A stretch of 64,000 bases of DNA, from positions 248,048 to 312,047 of the forward strand of contig SRSL01000001.1 of the NCBI GenBank assembly GCA_009735695.1. The letters are read 5' to 3'. Shown piece by piece: positions 39,736 through 46,992 of the stretch (position 1 is the stretch's first letter; each line of letters begins with the position of its first letter). The notes under the pieces were generated by a model. The model did no database searches, was not told the DNA's origin, and saw only the letters and a program-made list of their open reading frames with translations. The translations under genes were made by a program, and so were the position numbers. This stretch comes from Christiangramia bathymodioli (GTDB taxonomy: Bacteria > Bacteroidota > Bacteroidia > Flavobacteriales > Flavobacteriaceae).

Positions 39736-40711
39736 TTGCTTGTATGGTTGATTGAAATATTGGTTTTAAAAATTTATTTAGCTGGTCTGTCTCGATCAAA
39801 AAGGCATCATGCCCGTGAATGGACCTGATCTCATGGATGCTGATATTATTCTTTAATAAGGAGAGTTCCACGTAAGTATTCCAGTTCTCTTCAGCGAGAA
39901 AGAACAGGTCTGAATTAACCGTGACTATATGGATATCTCCCTTGATCCCGCTGGCTGCTTCCAGGTGATTTCCTGCACCATCGCTAATATCAATAGTGGT
40001 TAGCAGGTGGTTCATCAATTTGTATGAAGGAAGCGTAAACCTGTTCTTAAGCTTCTCCCCATGATGTAAAAGCCAGTTTTCCACTTCAAACGCCTGGTTT
40101 TCCCTATTCCTTTTACCCTCGAATTTCTGCGCCAGCGATTGCGGAGTTCGGTAAAAGGTCATGGCATGCATTCTCGCATCGTGCACCGGGTTGGAGGAAT
40201 TATTCAGAATATGATCCTGGATACGGCAATTCGCCACCAGCCAGTCGGTTGACTTATAATCACAGGCGATTGGAATGATATGTTCGGCGAGCCCAGGCTT
40301 CAAAACTGCCAGTTCCCAGGCTAATGCACCACCAATACTTCCGCCGATGATGGCAAAAAGTTTAGTGATATTAAGCTTATCCAGAGCCTGTGCCTGAATC
40401 TCTGCAATATCTCTCAGTCTGAATTCCTTATAATTTTCAAAGAACTGGTCTTCGTGCCCTTTAAATCCGTTTCCCGGAATATTGAAAGCGAGCACACAGA
40501 ATTTATTGATATCGATACATTTATTTTCCCCTATCAGTTCCTTCCACCAGCCATTTTTGCCGGTGACCAGCGAGTTCCCGGTAAGGGCGTGATTCACCAG
40601 GATGATGGGAGCCTCGGTAGGTTTTTTTCCGAAGAACTGGTAGCTCAGGTGAATATCCTGCACCGTTCCCGCGGAATTTTTAAAGTTTTCTATGGTAATT
40701 TCTTCGAGCAT
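39698..40711 (-). CDS. metX: Homoserine O-acetyltransferase (alpha/beta hydrolase fold)
   Basis: A protein of 337 residues of the MetX family that activates homoserine as O-acetylhomoserine. The nucleophile elbow GGSIGG (family GGSxGG) and the C-terminal His in IHGHDAFL are clear; NHALTGNS at the N terminus is the oxyanion region. The 38-base overlap with homoserine dehydrogenase is longer than usual and suggests tight coupling. Acyl specificity (acetyl or succinyl) is inferred from the family name. Confidence 0.92.
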   Translation of the reverse strand: MLEEITIENFKNSAGTVQDIHLSYQFFGKKPTEAPIILVNHALTGNSLVTGKNGWWKELIGENKCIDINKFCVLAFNIPGNGFKGHEDQFFENYKEFRLRDIAEIQAQALDKLNITKLFAIIGGSIGGALAWELAVLKPGLAEHIIPIACDYKSTDWLVANCRIQDHILNNSSNPVHDARMHAMTFYRTPQSLAQKFEGKRNRENQAFEVENWLLHHGEKLKNRFTLPSYKLMNHLLTTIDISDGAGNHLEAASGIKGDIHIVTVNSDLFFLAEENWNTYVELSLLKNNISIHEIRSIHGHDAFLIETDQLNKFLKPIFQSTIQANENNTSRTVWAG

Positions 40712-40769
40712 TTCTTTTTATTTAATCCGGGAAGAACCTTGATGCCCTTCCCAGATCTATTAACACTAA

Positions 40770-42062
40770 CTAAACCAATGATCTCTTTTTAATTTGTGCG
40801 AAGGCCTCTTTAAGATCAGACTTAAGATCCTCGACATCTTCCAGACCTACGGAAAGCCTGATCAAATCCGGAGTGACCCCGGTGGAAGCCTGCTCCTCCT
40901 CGGTTAATTGCTGGTGTGTGGTACTGGCCGGGTGAATGATGAGCGATTTGGTATCCCCGATATTGGCAAGTAAAGAGAATACCTTCGCTTCGTCTACCAC
41001 GGTTTTCGCAGCTTCAAAACCACCTTTGAGTCCGAAAGTAACCAGTCCGCTTTGACCTTCTGGAAGATATTCCTTGGCCAGACCATAATATTTGCTGTCC
41101 TCTAGTCCCGGGTAATTCACCCACTCCACTTCTTCCTGTTCCTGGAGCCATTTGGCCAGTTCCAGTGCATTCTTACTATGTTCTTTAATTCTGATCTTTA
41201 ATGTTTCCAATCCCTGAATGATCTGAAATGCATTGAAGGGACTCAGTGCCGCACCGTGATCTCTCAATCCTTCAATTCTCACCTTGGCGATAAAAGCTGC
41301 TTCTTCCAGCGCTTCGTGGTAAACCAGTCCGTGATAACCAGGAGAAGGCTCGGTAAATTCAGGGAATTTTCCATTGGCCCAGTCGAATTTACCGGCATCG
41401 ATAATTGCGCCCCCTAAAGCAGTTCCGTTGCCGTTAATGTATTTCGTTAGCGAATGAAGCACAATATCTGCTCCGTGCTCGATAGGGTTTAGGAGATATG
41501 GGGTAGCAACCGTATTGTCTACGATAAAAGGAACTTTAAAAGCTTTTGCTTCTTTTGAAATTCCTTTTAGATCCAGCACATCCAGTTTTGGATTTCCCAC
41601 AGATTCAGCAAAAAACACTCTGGTATTCTCTTTCGCTGCTTTGGTAAAGTTTGTTGGATCTGTAGGGTCTACGAAGGTGGTAGTGATTCCGAGACGAGGT
41701 AAGGTATTCTTGAAGAGATTGTAAGTTCCGCCATAAAGACTATTTGAAGAAACTATATGATCCCCGGCTTTTAGAAGGGTAAGCAGTGCAGTGCTGGTAG
41801 CTGCAGTTCCCGAAGCAGTTACCACGGCTGCGATCCCACCTTCCAATGCTGCCAATCGTTGTTCCAGGATATCCAGGGTTGGGTTATTGATCCTGGTATA
41901 AATAAATCCTGGCTCGGCCAGGGAGAATAGCGCAGCGGCATGATCGGAATTATTAAATACGTAGGAAGTGGACTGGTAAAGCGGCACTGCCCTGGTGCCT
42001 GCGTTTTGTTTTACATCGTGTCCTGCATGTAATGCTTTTGTTGAAAAATTTTTAGTACTCAT
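40770..42062 (-). CDS. metY: O-acetylhomoserine sulfhydrylase
   Basis: A PLP enzyme of 430 residues that condenses O-acetylhomoserine with sulfide to homocysteine. Motifs: VPLYQSTSYVF, YTRINNPT, SLTKYINGNGTALGG with the PLP lysine, and RLSVGLEDVEDLKSDL. The MetY length (about 430) separates it from the 405-residue MetZ paralogue. First structural gene of the met operon, behind two tandem Met/Cys attenuators and with a 31-bp palindrome 26 bases upstream of its ATG. Confidence 0.94.
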   Translation of the reverse strand: MSTKNFSTKALHAGHDVKQNAGTRAVPLYQSTSYVFNNSDHAAALFSLAEPGFIYTRINNPTLDILEQRLAALEGGIAAVVTASGTAATSTALLTLLKAGDHIVSSNSLYGGTYNLFKNTLPRLGITTTFVDPTDPTNFTKAAKENTRVFFAESVGNPKLDVLDLKGISKEAKAFKVPFIVDNTVATPYLLNPIEHGADIVLHSLTKYINGNGTALGGAIIDAGKFDWANGKFPEFTEPSPGYHGLVYHEALEEAAFIAKVRIEGLRDHGAALSPFNAFQIIQGLETLKIRIKEHSKNALELAKWLQEQEEVEWVNYPGLEDSKYYGLAKEYLPEGQSGLVTFGLKGGFEAAKTVVDEAKVFSLLANIGDTKSLIIHPASTTHQQLTEEEQASTGVTPDLIRLSVGLEDVEDLKSDLKEAFAQIKKRSLV

Positions 42063-42087
42063 GATTTCTATTTTTTAATGTTTTTTA

Positions 42088-42118
42088 AACCTCACAGGTT
42101 TTGAAAACCTGTGAGGTT
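42088..42118. repeat. 31-bp palindrome, ACCTCACAGG family, copy 2
   Basis: Half-site AACCTCACAGGTTTT and its inverse around one base, the same as the copy at 23881 except at the ends. Here it lies in the metY leader between the attenuator terminator and the start codon, so it will be in the mRNA as a strong hairpin. Confidence 0.8.
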
Positions 42119-42135
42119 TTCTTTTAATATTGTTG

Positions 42136-42178
42136 AAAAAAAAAGTCCCCCTGATAAATTTGCTATTACCAGGGGGAC
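42136..42178 (-). terminator. Attenuator terminator B upstream of metY
   Basis: On the minus strand GTCCCCCTGGTAA (42178-42166) pairs with TTATCAGGGGGAC (42157-42145), 13 bp with one G-U, followed by nine T. Very strong intrinsic terminator directly before metY. Confidence 0.93.
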
Positions 42179-42203
42179 CGTTGAATTGAACTTTATAACT
42201 CGA

Positions 42204-42302
42204 TTAAATTCTCCGTTTCAGGTAATAGCATTCCATGCGACACATACACATCGCCATCATATCCATACACATCATGATATTTGCTATTACGAGATTTTTC
42301 AT
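42204..42302 (-). CDS. Met/Cys-rich leader peptide B (metY)
   Basis: A 32-codon frame from ATG at 42302 to TAA at 42206-42204. Residues 10-25 read MMCMDMMAMCMCRMEC: eight Met and four Cys in 16 residues, a composition that only a tRNA-sensing leader would explain. It precedes terminator B and metY. No promoter was found between leaders C and B, so it probably depends on read-through of attenuator C. Confidence 0.9.
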   Translation of the reverse strand: MKNLVIANIMMCMDMMAMCMCRMECYYLKRRI

Positions 42303-42316
42303 TTTTTCTTTTTTTG

Positions 42317-42357
42317 ACCCTTCGACTCTCCTTCGACTCCGCTCAGGACAGGCTCCT
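42317..42357. repeat. TTCGACTCCGCTCAGGACAG-type repeat
   Basis: CTTCGACTCTCCTTCGACTC followed by CGCTCAGGACAGGCTCC is a short repeat I know from many Bacteroidota intergenic regions. It lies between attenuators C and B. Only one full copy is seen in the window. Confidence 0.5.
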
Positions 42358-42383
42358 CCGGGTAACATTTGTACTTTTTATTT

Positions 42384-42452
42384 CGTCAAGCTGAACTTGA
42401 TTCAGCTTTTCTAAAGATCCTGAAACTCCCGACACTTCGGGACAGTTTGACG
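42384..42452. repeat. HAELVSAS-type interspersed repeat between attenuators C and B
   Basis: CGTCAAGCTGAACTTGATTC-AGCTT then AGATCCTGAAACTCCCGACA and CTTCGGGACAGTTTGACG. The left half matches copies at 28972 and 30709; the right half carries the CCCGA/TCGGG hairpin variant seen at 27148 and 44440. Confidence 0.7.
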
Positions 42453-42503
42453 CTTTTTCTAATTTCACACTTCGACGGCGCTCAGTGTGACAAATTCGGG
42501 TAT

Positions 42504-42533
42504 AAAAAAAGCCGCTGCGGTTGGCAGCGGCTT
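42504..42533 (-). terminator. Attenuator terminator C
   Basis: On the minus strand AAGCCGCTGC (42533-42524) pairs with GCAGCGGCTT (42518-42509), followed by seven T. It follows leader peptide C. Confidence 0.9.
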
Positions 42534-42557
42534 CTTGCATTTTATATCCTTTTCAGT

Positions 42558-42626
42558 TTATGCAATAGGGTACGCTGCCGAGGTCTCGGACATCATACAC
42601 ATCATATTGCAAATAGTACTGATCAT
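42558..42626 (-). CDS. Met/Cys-rich leader peptide C
   Basis: A 22-codon frame, ATG at 42626, TAA at 42560-42558. Residues 6-12 read CNMMCMM. It has a good promoter 20 bases upstream (42646-42677) and a terminator 24 bases after its stop. No structural gene follows before leader B, so it forms the first of two attenuators in series for the metY operon. Confidence 0.85.
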   Translation of the reverse strand: MISTICNMMCMMSETSAAYPIA

Positions 42627-42645
42627 TTTTTCGTTTTCTGAATTA

Positions 42646-42677
42646 CAAAGATATGCACGGAAATTTTTAATATCCAA
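42646..42677 (-). promoter_or_regulatory. Promoter of the metY-metX-hom-metZ operon
   Basis: Minus strand TTG (42677-42675), 21-base spacer and TATCTTTG (42653-42646) fit the consensus. The start would be about 14 bases before leader peptide C. It is the only convincing minus-strand promoter in this intergenic region. Confidence 0.7.
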
Positions 42678-42779
42678 GCTTTTAGCAAAAAAATAAATTA
42701 AAAAATTTTAAAAGCTCCTATTTTACTGGGGTTTTGGACGCATCGTTTTTTCGTGTCCTTAATTCTGAAACTGGATACC

Positions 42780-42878
42780 GCGTTAGGGATTGAGCGATTG
42801 TTTGAGCTCTCTCCGCCCTGGCGGAGAAGCGAGTCGCGAAAGCCCGGCCCGAGCCGCTTAGCGGGAAGGGCAACGCCC
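42780..42878 (+). repeat. Interspersed repeat, GCGTTAGGG...GGGCAACGCCC family, copy 2
   Basis: Starts GCGTTAGGGATTGAGCG, contains a CTCCGCCCTGGCGGAG hairpin, and ends CGAAAGCCCGGCCCGAGCCG through GGGAAGGGCAACGCCC. The ends match the inverse copy at 23724-23821; the middles differ. Confidence 0.75.
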
Positions 42879-42925
42879 AAAATAAAAACCCAGTAATTAA
42901 ATAGGATAAAATGACGTTAAAAGAA

Positions 42926-42955
42926 TTTGGGATGAACCGAATTTTTATACATTTG
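42926..42955 (+). promoter_or_regulatory. Promoter of metK
   Basis: TTTG (42926-42929), 18-base spacer and TACATTTG (42948-42955) match the Bacteroidota consensus exactly. The start would be near 42961, about ten bases before the riboswitch. Confidence 0.75.
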
Positions 42956-42969
42956 TAGCCAAATTATTG

Positions 42970-43034
42970 AAAGGGATAGATTTGACTGATTGCAACCCTT
43001 GTACTTTTAAGTATAACAAATGCTAAAGCAGACT
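42970..43034 (+). promoter_or_regulatory. SAM-II-like riboswitch upstream of metK
   Basis: P1 arms AAGGG (42971-42975) and CCCTT (42996-43000) enclose a loop ending GATTTGACTGATTGCAA, very close to the SAM-II L1 sequence, and ACAAATGCTAAAGCAG follows, matching the conserved 3' strand (AAAUGCUAAA). CTG (42986-42988) can pair with CAG (43029-43031) as the P2 pseudoknot. A small hairpin TACTTTTAAGTA is inserted between. SAM-II mainly represses translation by masking the ribosome site, but here the metK ATG is about 70 bases downstream, so the mechanism is unclear. Confidence 0.8.
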
Positions 43035-43102
43035 GTATTTTACACCTCTCTTAGCTCTTCACGTCAAATTTTTCCATTCTTATTAATTAAAAAAAGAATT
43101 GA

Positions 43103-44362
43103 ATGGCTTATTTATTTACTTCGGAAAGTGTTTCTGAAGGGCACCCAGACAAGATCGCAGACCAGATTAGTGATACGCTTTTAGACAATTTCCTTGCTTT
43201 TGACGAGGAATCGAAAGTGGCCTGTGAGACTCTTGTGACTACGGGGCAGGTGGTGCTGGCTGGTGAAGTGAGAAGCAATACCTATCTAGATGTTCAGAAT
43301 ATCGCGCGGGATGTGATCAATGATATTGGTTATACCAAGGGCGCTTATAAATTCAGCGGGGATTCCTGCGGGGTGATCTCTTTGATCCACGAACAATCCC
43401 AGGATATCTACCAGGGTGTGGACCGCGGAAACAAAGACGAGCAGGGAGCCGGAGACCAGGGAATGATGTTTGGGTACGCGACCAACGAAACCGAAAATTA
43501 CATGCCACTGGCTCTGGATATCTCTCACAAGATCCTGATCGAACTGGCCAAATTGCGACGGGAAGGAAAGGAAATTGACTATTTAAGACCTGATTCCAAG
43601 AGTCAGGTAACCATCGAATACAGCGACGACAATGTACCGCAACGTATCGTGGCCATCGTGGTTTCTACCCAGCATGACGATTTTGACAAGGACGATGAGG
43701 CCATGTTGAAAAAGATCAAAAAAGACATTATCGAGATCCTGATCCCAAGGGTAAAAGAACAATTACCGGAATATGTTCAGAAATTGTTCAATGATGATAT
43801 CGTTTACCATATCAACCCAACCGGGAAATTCGTGATCGGTGGGCCGCATGGTGATGCCGGGCTTACCGGAAGAAAGATCATCGTGGATACTTACGGTGGA
43901 AAAGGTGCCCACGGAGGTGGTGCTTTTTCAGGAAAGGATCCGTCGAAAGTTGACCGTTCTGCAGCCTATGCTTCGAGACATATCGCCAAGAATCTTGTTG
44001 CTGCCGGAGTGGCTCCTGAAATTCTGGTTCAGGTTTCCTATGCGATTGGGGTGGTTGAACCAACTTCCATTTCGGTTTACACTTACGGAAAGAAAAATGT
44101 GGATCTGAGTGATGGGCAGATCGCGGAAAAAGTTCGCGAGATCTTCGACATGCGACCAGCCGCGATTGAAGACAGGCTGAAACTTAGAAATCCAATCTAT
44201 CGCGAGACTGCGGCATACGGACATATGGGGAAACAACCACGTATAGAAACCAAGGTTTTCGAGAGTCCGTATAACGGGAAGATCACCAAGGAGGTGGAAT
44301 TGTTCACCTGGGAGAAGCTGGATTATGTGGATAAGATCAAGGATGCATTTGGGATTGAATAA
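43103..44362 (+). CDS. metK: S-adenosylmethionine synthetase
   Basis: An enzyme of 419 residues that makes SAM from methionine and ATP. Motifs: [12 protein letters not shown] near the N terminus, [25 protein letters not shown] and the P-loop-like [19 protein letters not shown]. Slightly longer than the E. coli enzyme (384), as usual in flavobacteria. It is transcribed away from the met/cys island, from its own promoter and with a SAM-II-like element in its leader, which would give direct feedback by its product. Ends in a strong terminator. Confidence 0.97.
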   Translation: MAYLFTSESVSEGHPDKIADQISDTLLDNFLAFDEESKVACETLVTTGQVVLAGEVRSNTYLDVQNIARDVINDIGYTKGAYKFSGDSCGVISLIHEQSQDIYQGVDRGNKDEQGAGDQGMMFGYATNETENYMPLALDISHKILIELAKLRREGKEIDYLRPDSKSQVTIEYSDDNVPQRIVAIVVSTQHDDFDKDDEAMLKKIKKDIIEILIPRVKEQLPEYVQKLFNDDIVYHINPTGKFVIGGPHGDAGLTGRKIIVDTYGGKGAHGGGAFSGKDPSKVDRSAAYASRHIAKNLVAAGVAPEILVQVSYAIGVVEPTSISVYTYGKKNVDLSDGQIAEKVREIFDMRPAAIEDRLKLRNPIYRETAAYGHMGKQPRIETKVFESPYNGKITKEVELFTWEKLDYVDKIKDAFGIE

Positions 44363-44383
44363 TTCCAATCTTAAAATAATTTC

Positions 44384-44412
44384 AAGCCGCCTTTTTGGGC
44401 GGCTTTTTTTTT
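44384..44412 (+). terminator. Terminator of metK
   Basis: AAGCCGCC (44384-44391) and GGCGGCTT (44398-44405) form a stem followed by a long T run. Confidence 0.92.
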
Positions 44413-44439
44413 GGAATAAAATTTTGGTCCTAAAAAAAT

Positions 44440-44527
44440 GGTCATTCTGTCCCGAAATTTCGGGAGTTTCAGAATCTCAATGATCTAAATGTTTTTTAAG
44501 AGAACCTGATACAAGTTCAGGTTGACG
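44440..44527. repeat. HAELVSAS-type interspersed repeat after metK
   Basis: GGTCATTCTGTCCCGAAATT with TCGGGAGTTTCAGAATCTC at the left and AGAACCTGATACAAGTTCAG-GTTGACG at the right. It has the CCCGAAATTTCGGG palindrome variant shared with 27148. The rest of the gap up to 44658 shows nothing else that I can support. Confidence 0.7.
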
Positions 44528-44658
44528 AAATTTATTCTTATTATAGGTATAATTTTACAATCCTATACCAGGCTTCAGTTTTATCATTTCTTCGGAAAAC
44601 CTTAACAGCCTGCCGCCCTTATAATCGCTATTTTTAAAATTCACCAAGCGATTCTCTT

Positions 44659-46023
44659 ATGTCATTTTTTAAAAAGGTTAGAAACACCATCAACCTGTTG
44701 AAGCAGGTCGATATGGATCAGCTGGCAAAAATCAACAGCAAAATCGATCTAACAGAAGCCATGCAAACGCTGGGCAAGCTGGACGACCGTCAGCTGGCCG
44801 GATTGATGAAAATGTTAAAAACCAAGCGCCGAAAAGGCCAGCATGACCTTCCTCCCATCGACGGCGATTTTTACAATCTCGACCTTCGTTTAACCGAAGA
44901 GCAACGAGAAATTCAGCTAAAGGTTCGCAATTTCATGGAAGATGAGATCAAGCCGCTGGTGAACGAATACTGGAAAAAAGACCAGTTCCCGTTCGAGGTG
45001 ATCGAAAAATTCAGCAAACTCAATATCGTTGGGGTTCCCTATGAAGGATATGGTTGCCCGAATCTGCCATTTTTAATGGAAGGTATCATCGCGCAGGAAA
45101 TTGCACGTGTAGATGTTTCCATCTCCACATTTTTTGGGGTGCATAGCGGACTGGCCATGGGCTCTATTTATTTATGCGGAAGCGAGGAGCAAAAACAGGA
45201 ATGGCTGCCGAAAATGCAGAAGATGGAAAAGATCGGCGCCTTTGGGCTGACCGAGCCCAATGTAGGTTCAGGTGTAGCCGGCGGACTGGAAACTACCTGT
45301 AAATTCGATGGAGAAAACTGGGTGTTGAACGGCCAGAAAAAATGGATAGGAAATGCTACTTTTTCTGATGTAACGGTGATCTGGGCTCGAGATGTCGACT
45401 CCAACCAGGTCAAGGGATTTTTGGTTAGAAAAGAAAATCCCGGTTTTGAAACCGAAAAGATCAAGGATAAGATGGCACTGCGAATCGTTCAGAATGCAAT
45501 TATCACCTTGACCGATTGTAAAGTACCTGAAAGTGACCGACTGCAGAACGCGAATTCGTTCAAAGATACCGCGAATGTTTTGAGAATGACCCGTGCCGGT
45601 GTTGCCTGGCAGGCGGTTGGATGTGCACGAGGAGCTTATGAAAGCGCTTTGAAATACACGAAAAAGAGAGAACAGTTTGGCAGGCCAATCGCGTCCTTCC
45701 AGCTGGTTCAGAATCACCTGGTGGAAATGCTTTCCAACCTAACTTCCATGCAAACCCTTTGTTTCAGACTTTCTGAATTACAGGACCAGGACCTTCTGAA
45801 AGACGAACACGCCAGTTTGGCCAAGGTGTACTGCAGTATGAGAATGCGGGACGTGGTGAGCCAGGCCAGGGAAGTTCTTGGTGGAAATGGAATTTTATTA
45901 GAATACGACGTAGCCCGCTTTGTGGCAGATGCCGAAGCGATCTACAGTTACGAAGGAACAAAAGAAATCAATTCACTTATTGTAGGGCGGGCCATTACCG
46001 GCTACAGCGCTTTTGTAAGTTAA
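44659..46023 (+). CDS. Acyl-CoA dehydrogenase, probably glutaryl-CoA type
   Basis: An FAD enzyme of 454 residues. The acyl-CoA dehydrogenase fold starts at about residue 72 (DLRLTEEQREIQLKVRNFM); TEPNVGSG and KKWIGNATFSDVTVIWAR fit the glutaryl-CoA dehydrogenase group, and the catalytic base is the Glu of SYEGTKEINSLIVGRAITG. Residues 1-70 are an extra helical N-terminal extension. It would act in lysine/tryptophan degradation if truly glutaryl-CoA specific; substrate is inferred. It is followed 21 bases later by a hydroxyacid dehydrogenase. Confidence 0.85.
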   Translation: MSFFKKVRNTINLLKQVDMDQLAKINSKIDLTEAMQTLGKLDDRQLAGLMKMLKTKRRKGQHDLPPIDGDFYNLDLRLTEEQREIQLKVRNFMEDEIKPLVNEYWKKDQFPFEVIEKFSKLNIVGVPYEGYGCPNLPFLMEGIIAQEIARVDVSISTFFGVHSGLAMGSIYLCGSEEQKQEWLPKMQKMEKIGAFGLTEPNVGSGVAGGLETTCKFDGENWVLNGQKKWIGNATFSDVTVIWARDVDSNQVKGFLVRKENPGFETEKIKDKMALRIVQNAIITLTDCKVPESDRLQNANSFKDTANVLRMTRAGVAWQAVGCARGAYESALKYTKKREQFGRPIASFQLVQNHLVEMLSNLTSMQTLCFRLSELQDQDLLKDEHASLAKVYCSMRMRDVVSQAREVLGGNGILLEYDVARFVADAEAIYSYEGTKEINSLIVGRAITGYSAFVS

Positions 46024-46044
46024 AAAGGAAAAAGAAAAATTTAT

Positions 46045-46974
46045 ATGTCAGTTTTAATTGTAAGTCCGGGAAGAGATCCGGAAAATTGGGTAAAGGCTTT
46101 AAAAAACCAGCATCCCGGGATGAACATTTATGTGTATCCGGAAGAGCATGATCCCGAAGAAGTCGAGTTTGCCCTAACCTGGAATCATCCCAGGGGATTG
46201 TTCAAAAATTACCCGAATTTAAAGGTTATTGCCAGTATGGGGGCCGGGGTAGATCATATTTTAAGTGATGAAGGCCTACCTGAAGATGTTCGCGTCACCA
46301 GGGTTGTAGATGATACGCTTACCGAAGATATGGGAGATTTTGTCCTTAGCCAGGTAATGAATCATATTAGAGGCCTGCATTATTATGCCAAGGTTCAGCA
46401 AAAAAAGAAATGGGACCAGTTCCAGTATAAACGTCCGCAAAACACCAAGGTTGGAATTATGGGCCTCGGTGTGCTGGGAAATGCGGTAGCCGAAAAACTA
46501 CACAAAAACTTTTTCAAGGTGTACGGCTGGTCACGTACAGAGAAATCCTGTGACAATGTCACCTCCTATCATGGAAGGGAACAACTGGAAGAATTTCTGA
46601 AAAATTCTGAAGTACTGGTTTGCCTGTTACCCCTAACCGAAGACACCGAAAACATACTGAATTCAGACTTATTTGATATGTTGCCTGAAGGAGCCTATGT
46701 TATTAACGTAGCCCGCGGACAGCACCTGGTGGAACATGACCTGATGAATATGATCGATTCTGGTCATCTTTCTGGTGCCTCTCTGGATGTATTTCGTGAG
46801 GAGCCTTTACCGGAAGATCATCCATTCTGGGAACACCCTAAAATCAACATCACTCCTCATATCGCCAGTGTTACCAAACCCGAATCGGTGGTGCCTCAAA
46901 TCGCTGAGAATTATGAACGAATGAAGGAGAATGAACCACTTAAGAACAAGGTGGAATTAGAAAAAGGATATTAA
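46045..46974 (+). CDS. D-2-hydroxyacid dehydrogenase, glyoxylate/hydroxypyruvate reductase type
   Basis: A NAD(P) enzyme of 309 residues of the GhrA group: dinucleotide motif GLGVLGNAVAEKL with a following WSRTEK that suggests NADPH, NVARGQHLVEHDL, DVFREEPLPEDHPFW and the catalytic His in ITPHIASVT. It probably reduces glyoxylate or hydroxypyruvate. It lies between the acyl-CoA dehydrogenase and a universal stress protein with short gaps and is likely co-transcribed. Confidence 0.88.
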   Translation: MSVLIVSPGRDPENWVKALKNQHPGMNIYVYPEEHDPEEVEFALTWNHPRGLFKNYPNLKVIASMGAGVDHILSDEGLPEDVRVTRVVDDTLTEDMGDFVLSQVMNHIRGLHYYAKVQQKKKWDQFQYKRPQNTKVGIMGLGVLGNAVAEKLHKNFFKVYGWSRTEKSCDNVTSYHGREQLEEFLKNSEVLVCLLPLTEDTENILNSDLFDMLPEGAYVINVARGQHLVEHDLMNMIDSGHLSGASLDVFREEPLPEDHPFWEHPKINITPHIASVTKPESVVPQIAENYERMKENEPLKNKVELEKGY

Positions 46975-46992
46975 TATTTAAAAATTTCAGCA

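Larger units (their letters stand above)
42136..42302 (-). promoter_or_regulatory. Met/Cys transcription attenuator B upstream of metY
   Basis: Three short complementary segments occur at exact 60-base spacing. Segment 1 (42290-42282, GTAATAGCA, leader codons 5-7), segment 2 (42230-42221, TGCTATTACC, codons 25-28) and segment 3 (42170-42161, GGTAATAGCA, terminator 5' arm and loop). 1:2 is a protector, 2:3 an antiterminator and 3:4 the terminator, the same design as the E. coli trp attenuator. Stalling on the Met/Cys codons between segments 1 and 2 would favour 2:3 and read-through. Confidence 0.9.
42504..42626 (-). promoter_or_regulatory. Met/Cys transcription attenuator C (upstream of attenuator B)
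   Basis: TGCAATA in leader codons 6-8 (42611-42605) pairs with TATTGCA (42567-42561) as protector. The antiterminator has two blocks: GGCAGCG (42579-42573) with CGCTGCC (42529-42523), and TTGCAT (42565-42560) with ATGCAA (42540-42535); the second partner covers the terminator 5' arm. Stalling on the Met/Cys codons would release the second segment and block termination. Confidence 0.85.
42063..43102. other. Divergent regulatory and repeat region metY / metK
   Basis: This gap of 1040 bases holds, on the minus strand, the met promoter, attenuators C and B and the metY palindrome; on the plus strand, the metK promoter and SAM-II-like riboswitch; and at least five repeat elements (42088, 42317, 42384, 42780, plus a CACACTTCGACG...CTCAGTGTGAC inverted repeat at about 42466-42490). 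Apart from the three leader peptides... two here, B and C, I see no protein-coding gene. Confidence 0.85.

Noticed and set aside
42343-42540. 65-codon minus-strand frame between attenuators C and B
   Set aside because: It runs through terminator C and repeat sequence, has repeat-derived composition (ICHTERRRSVK) and no ribosome site. The region is better explained by attenuators and repeats.
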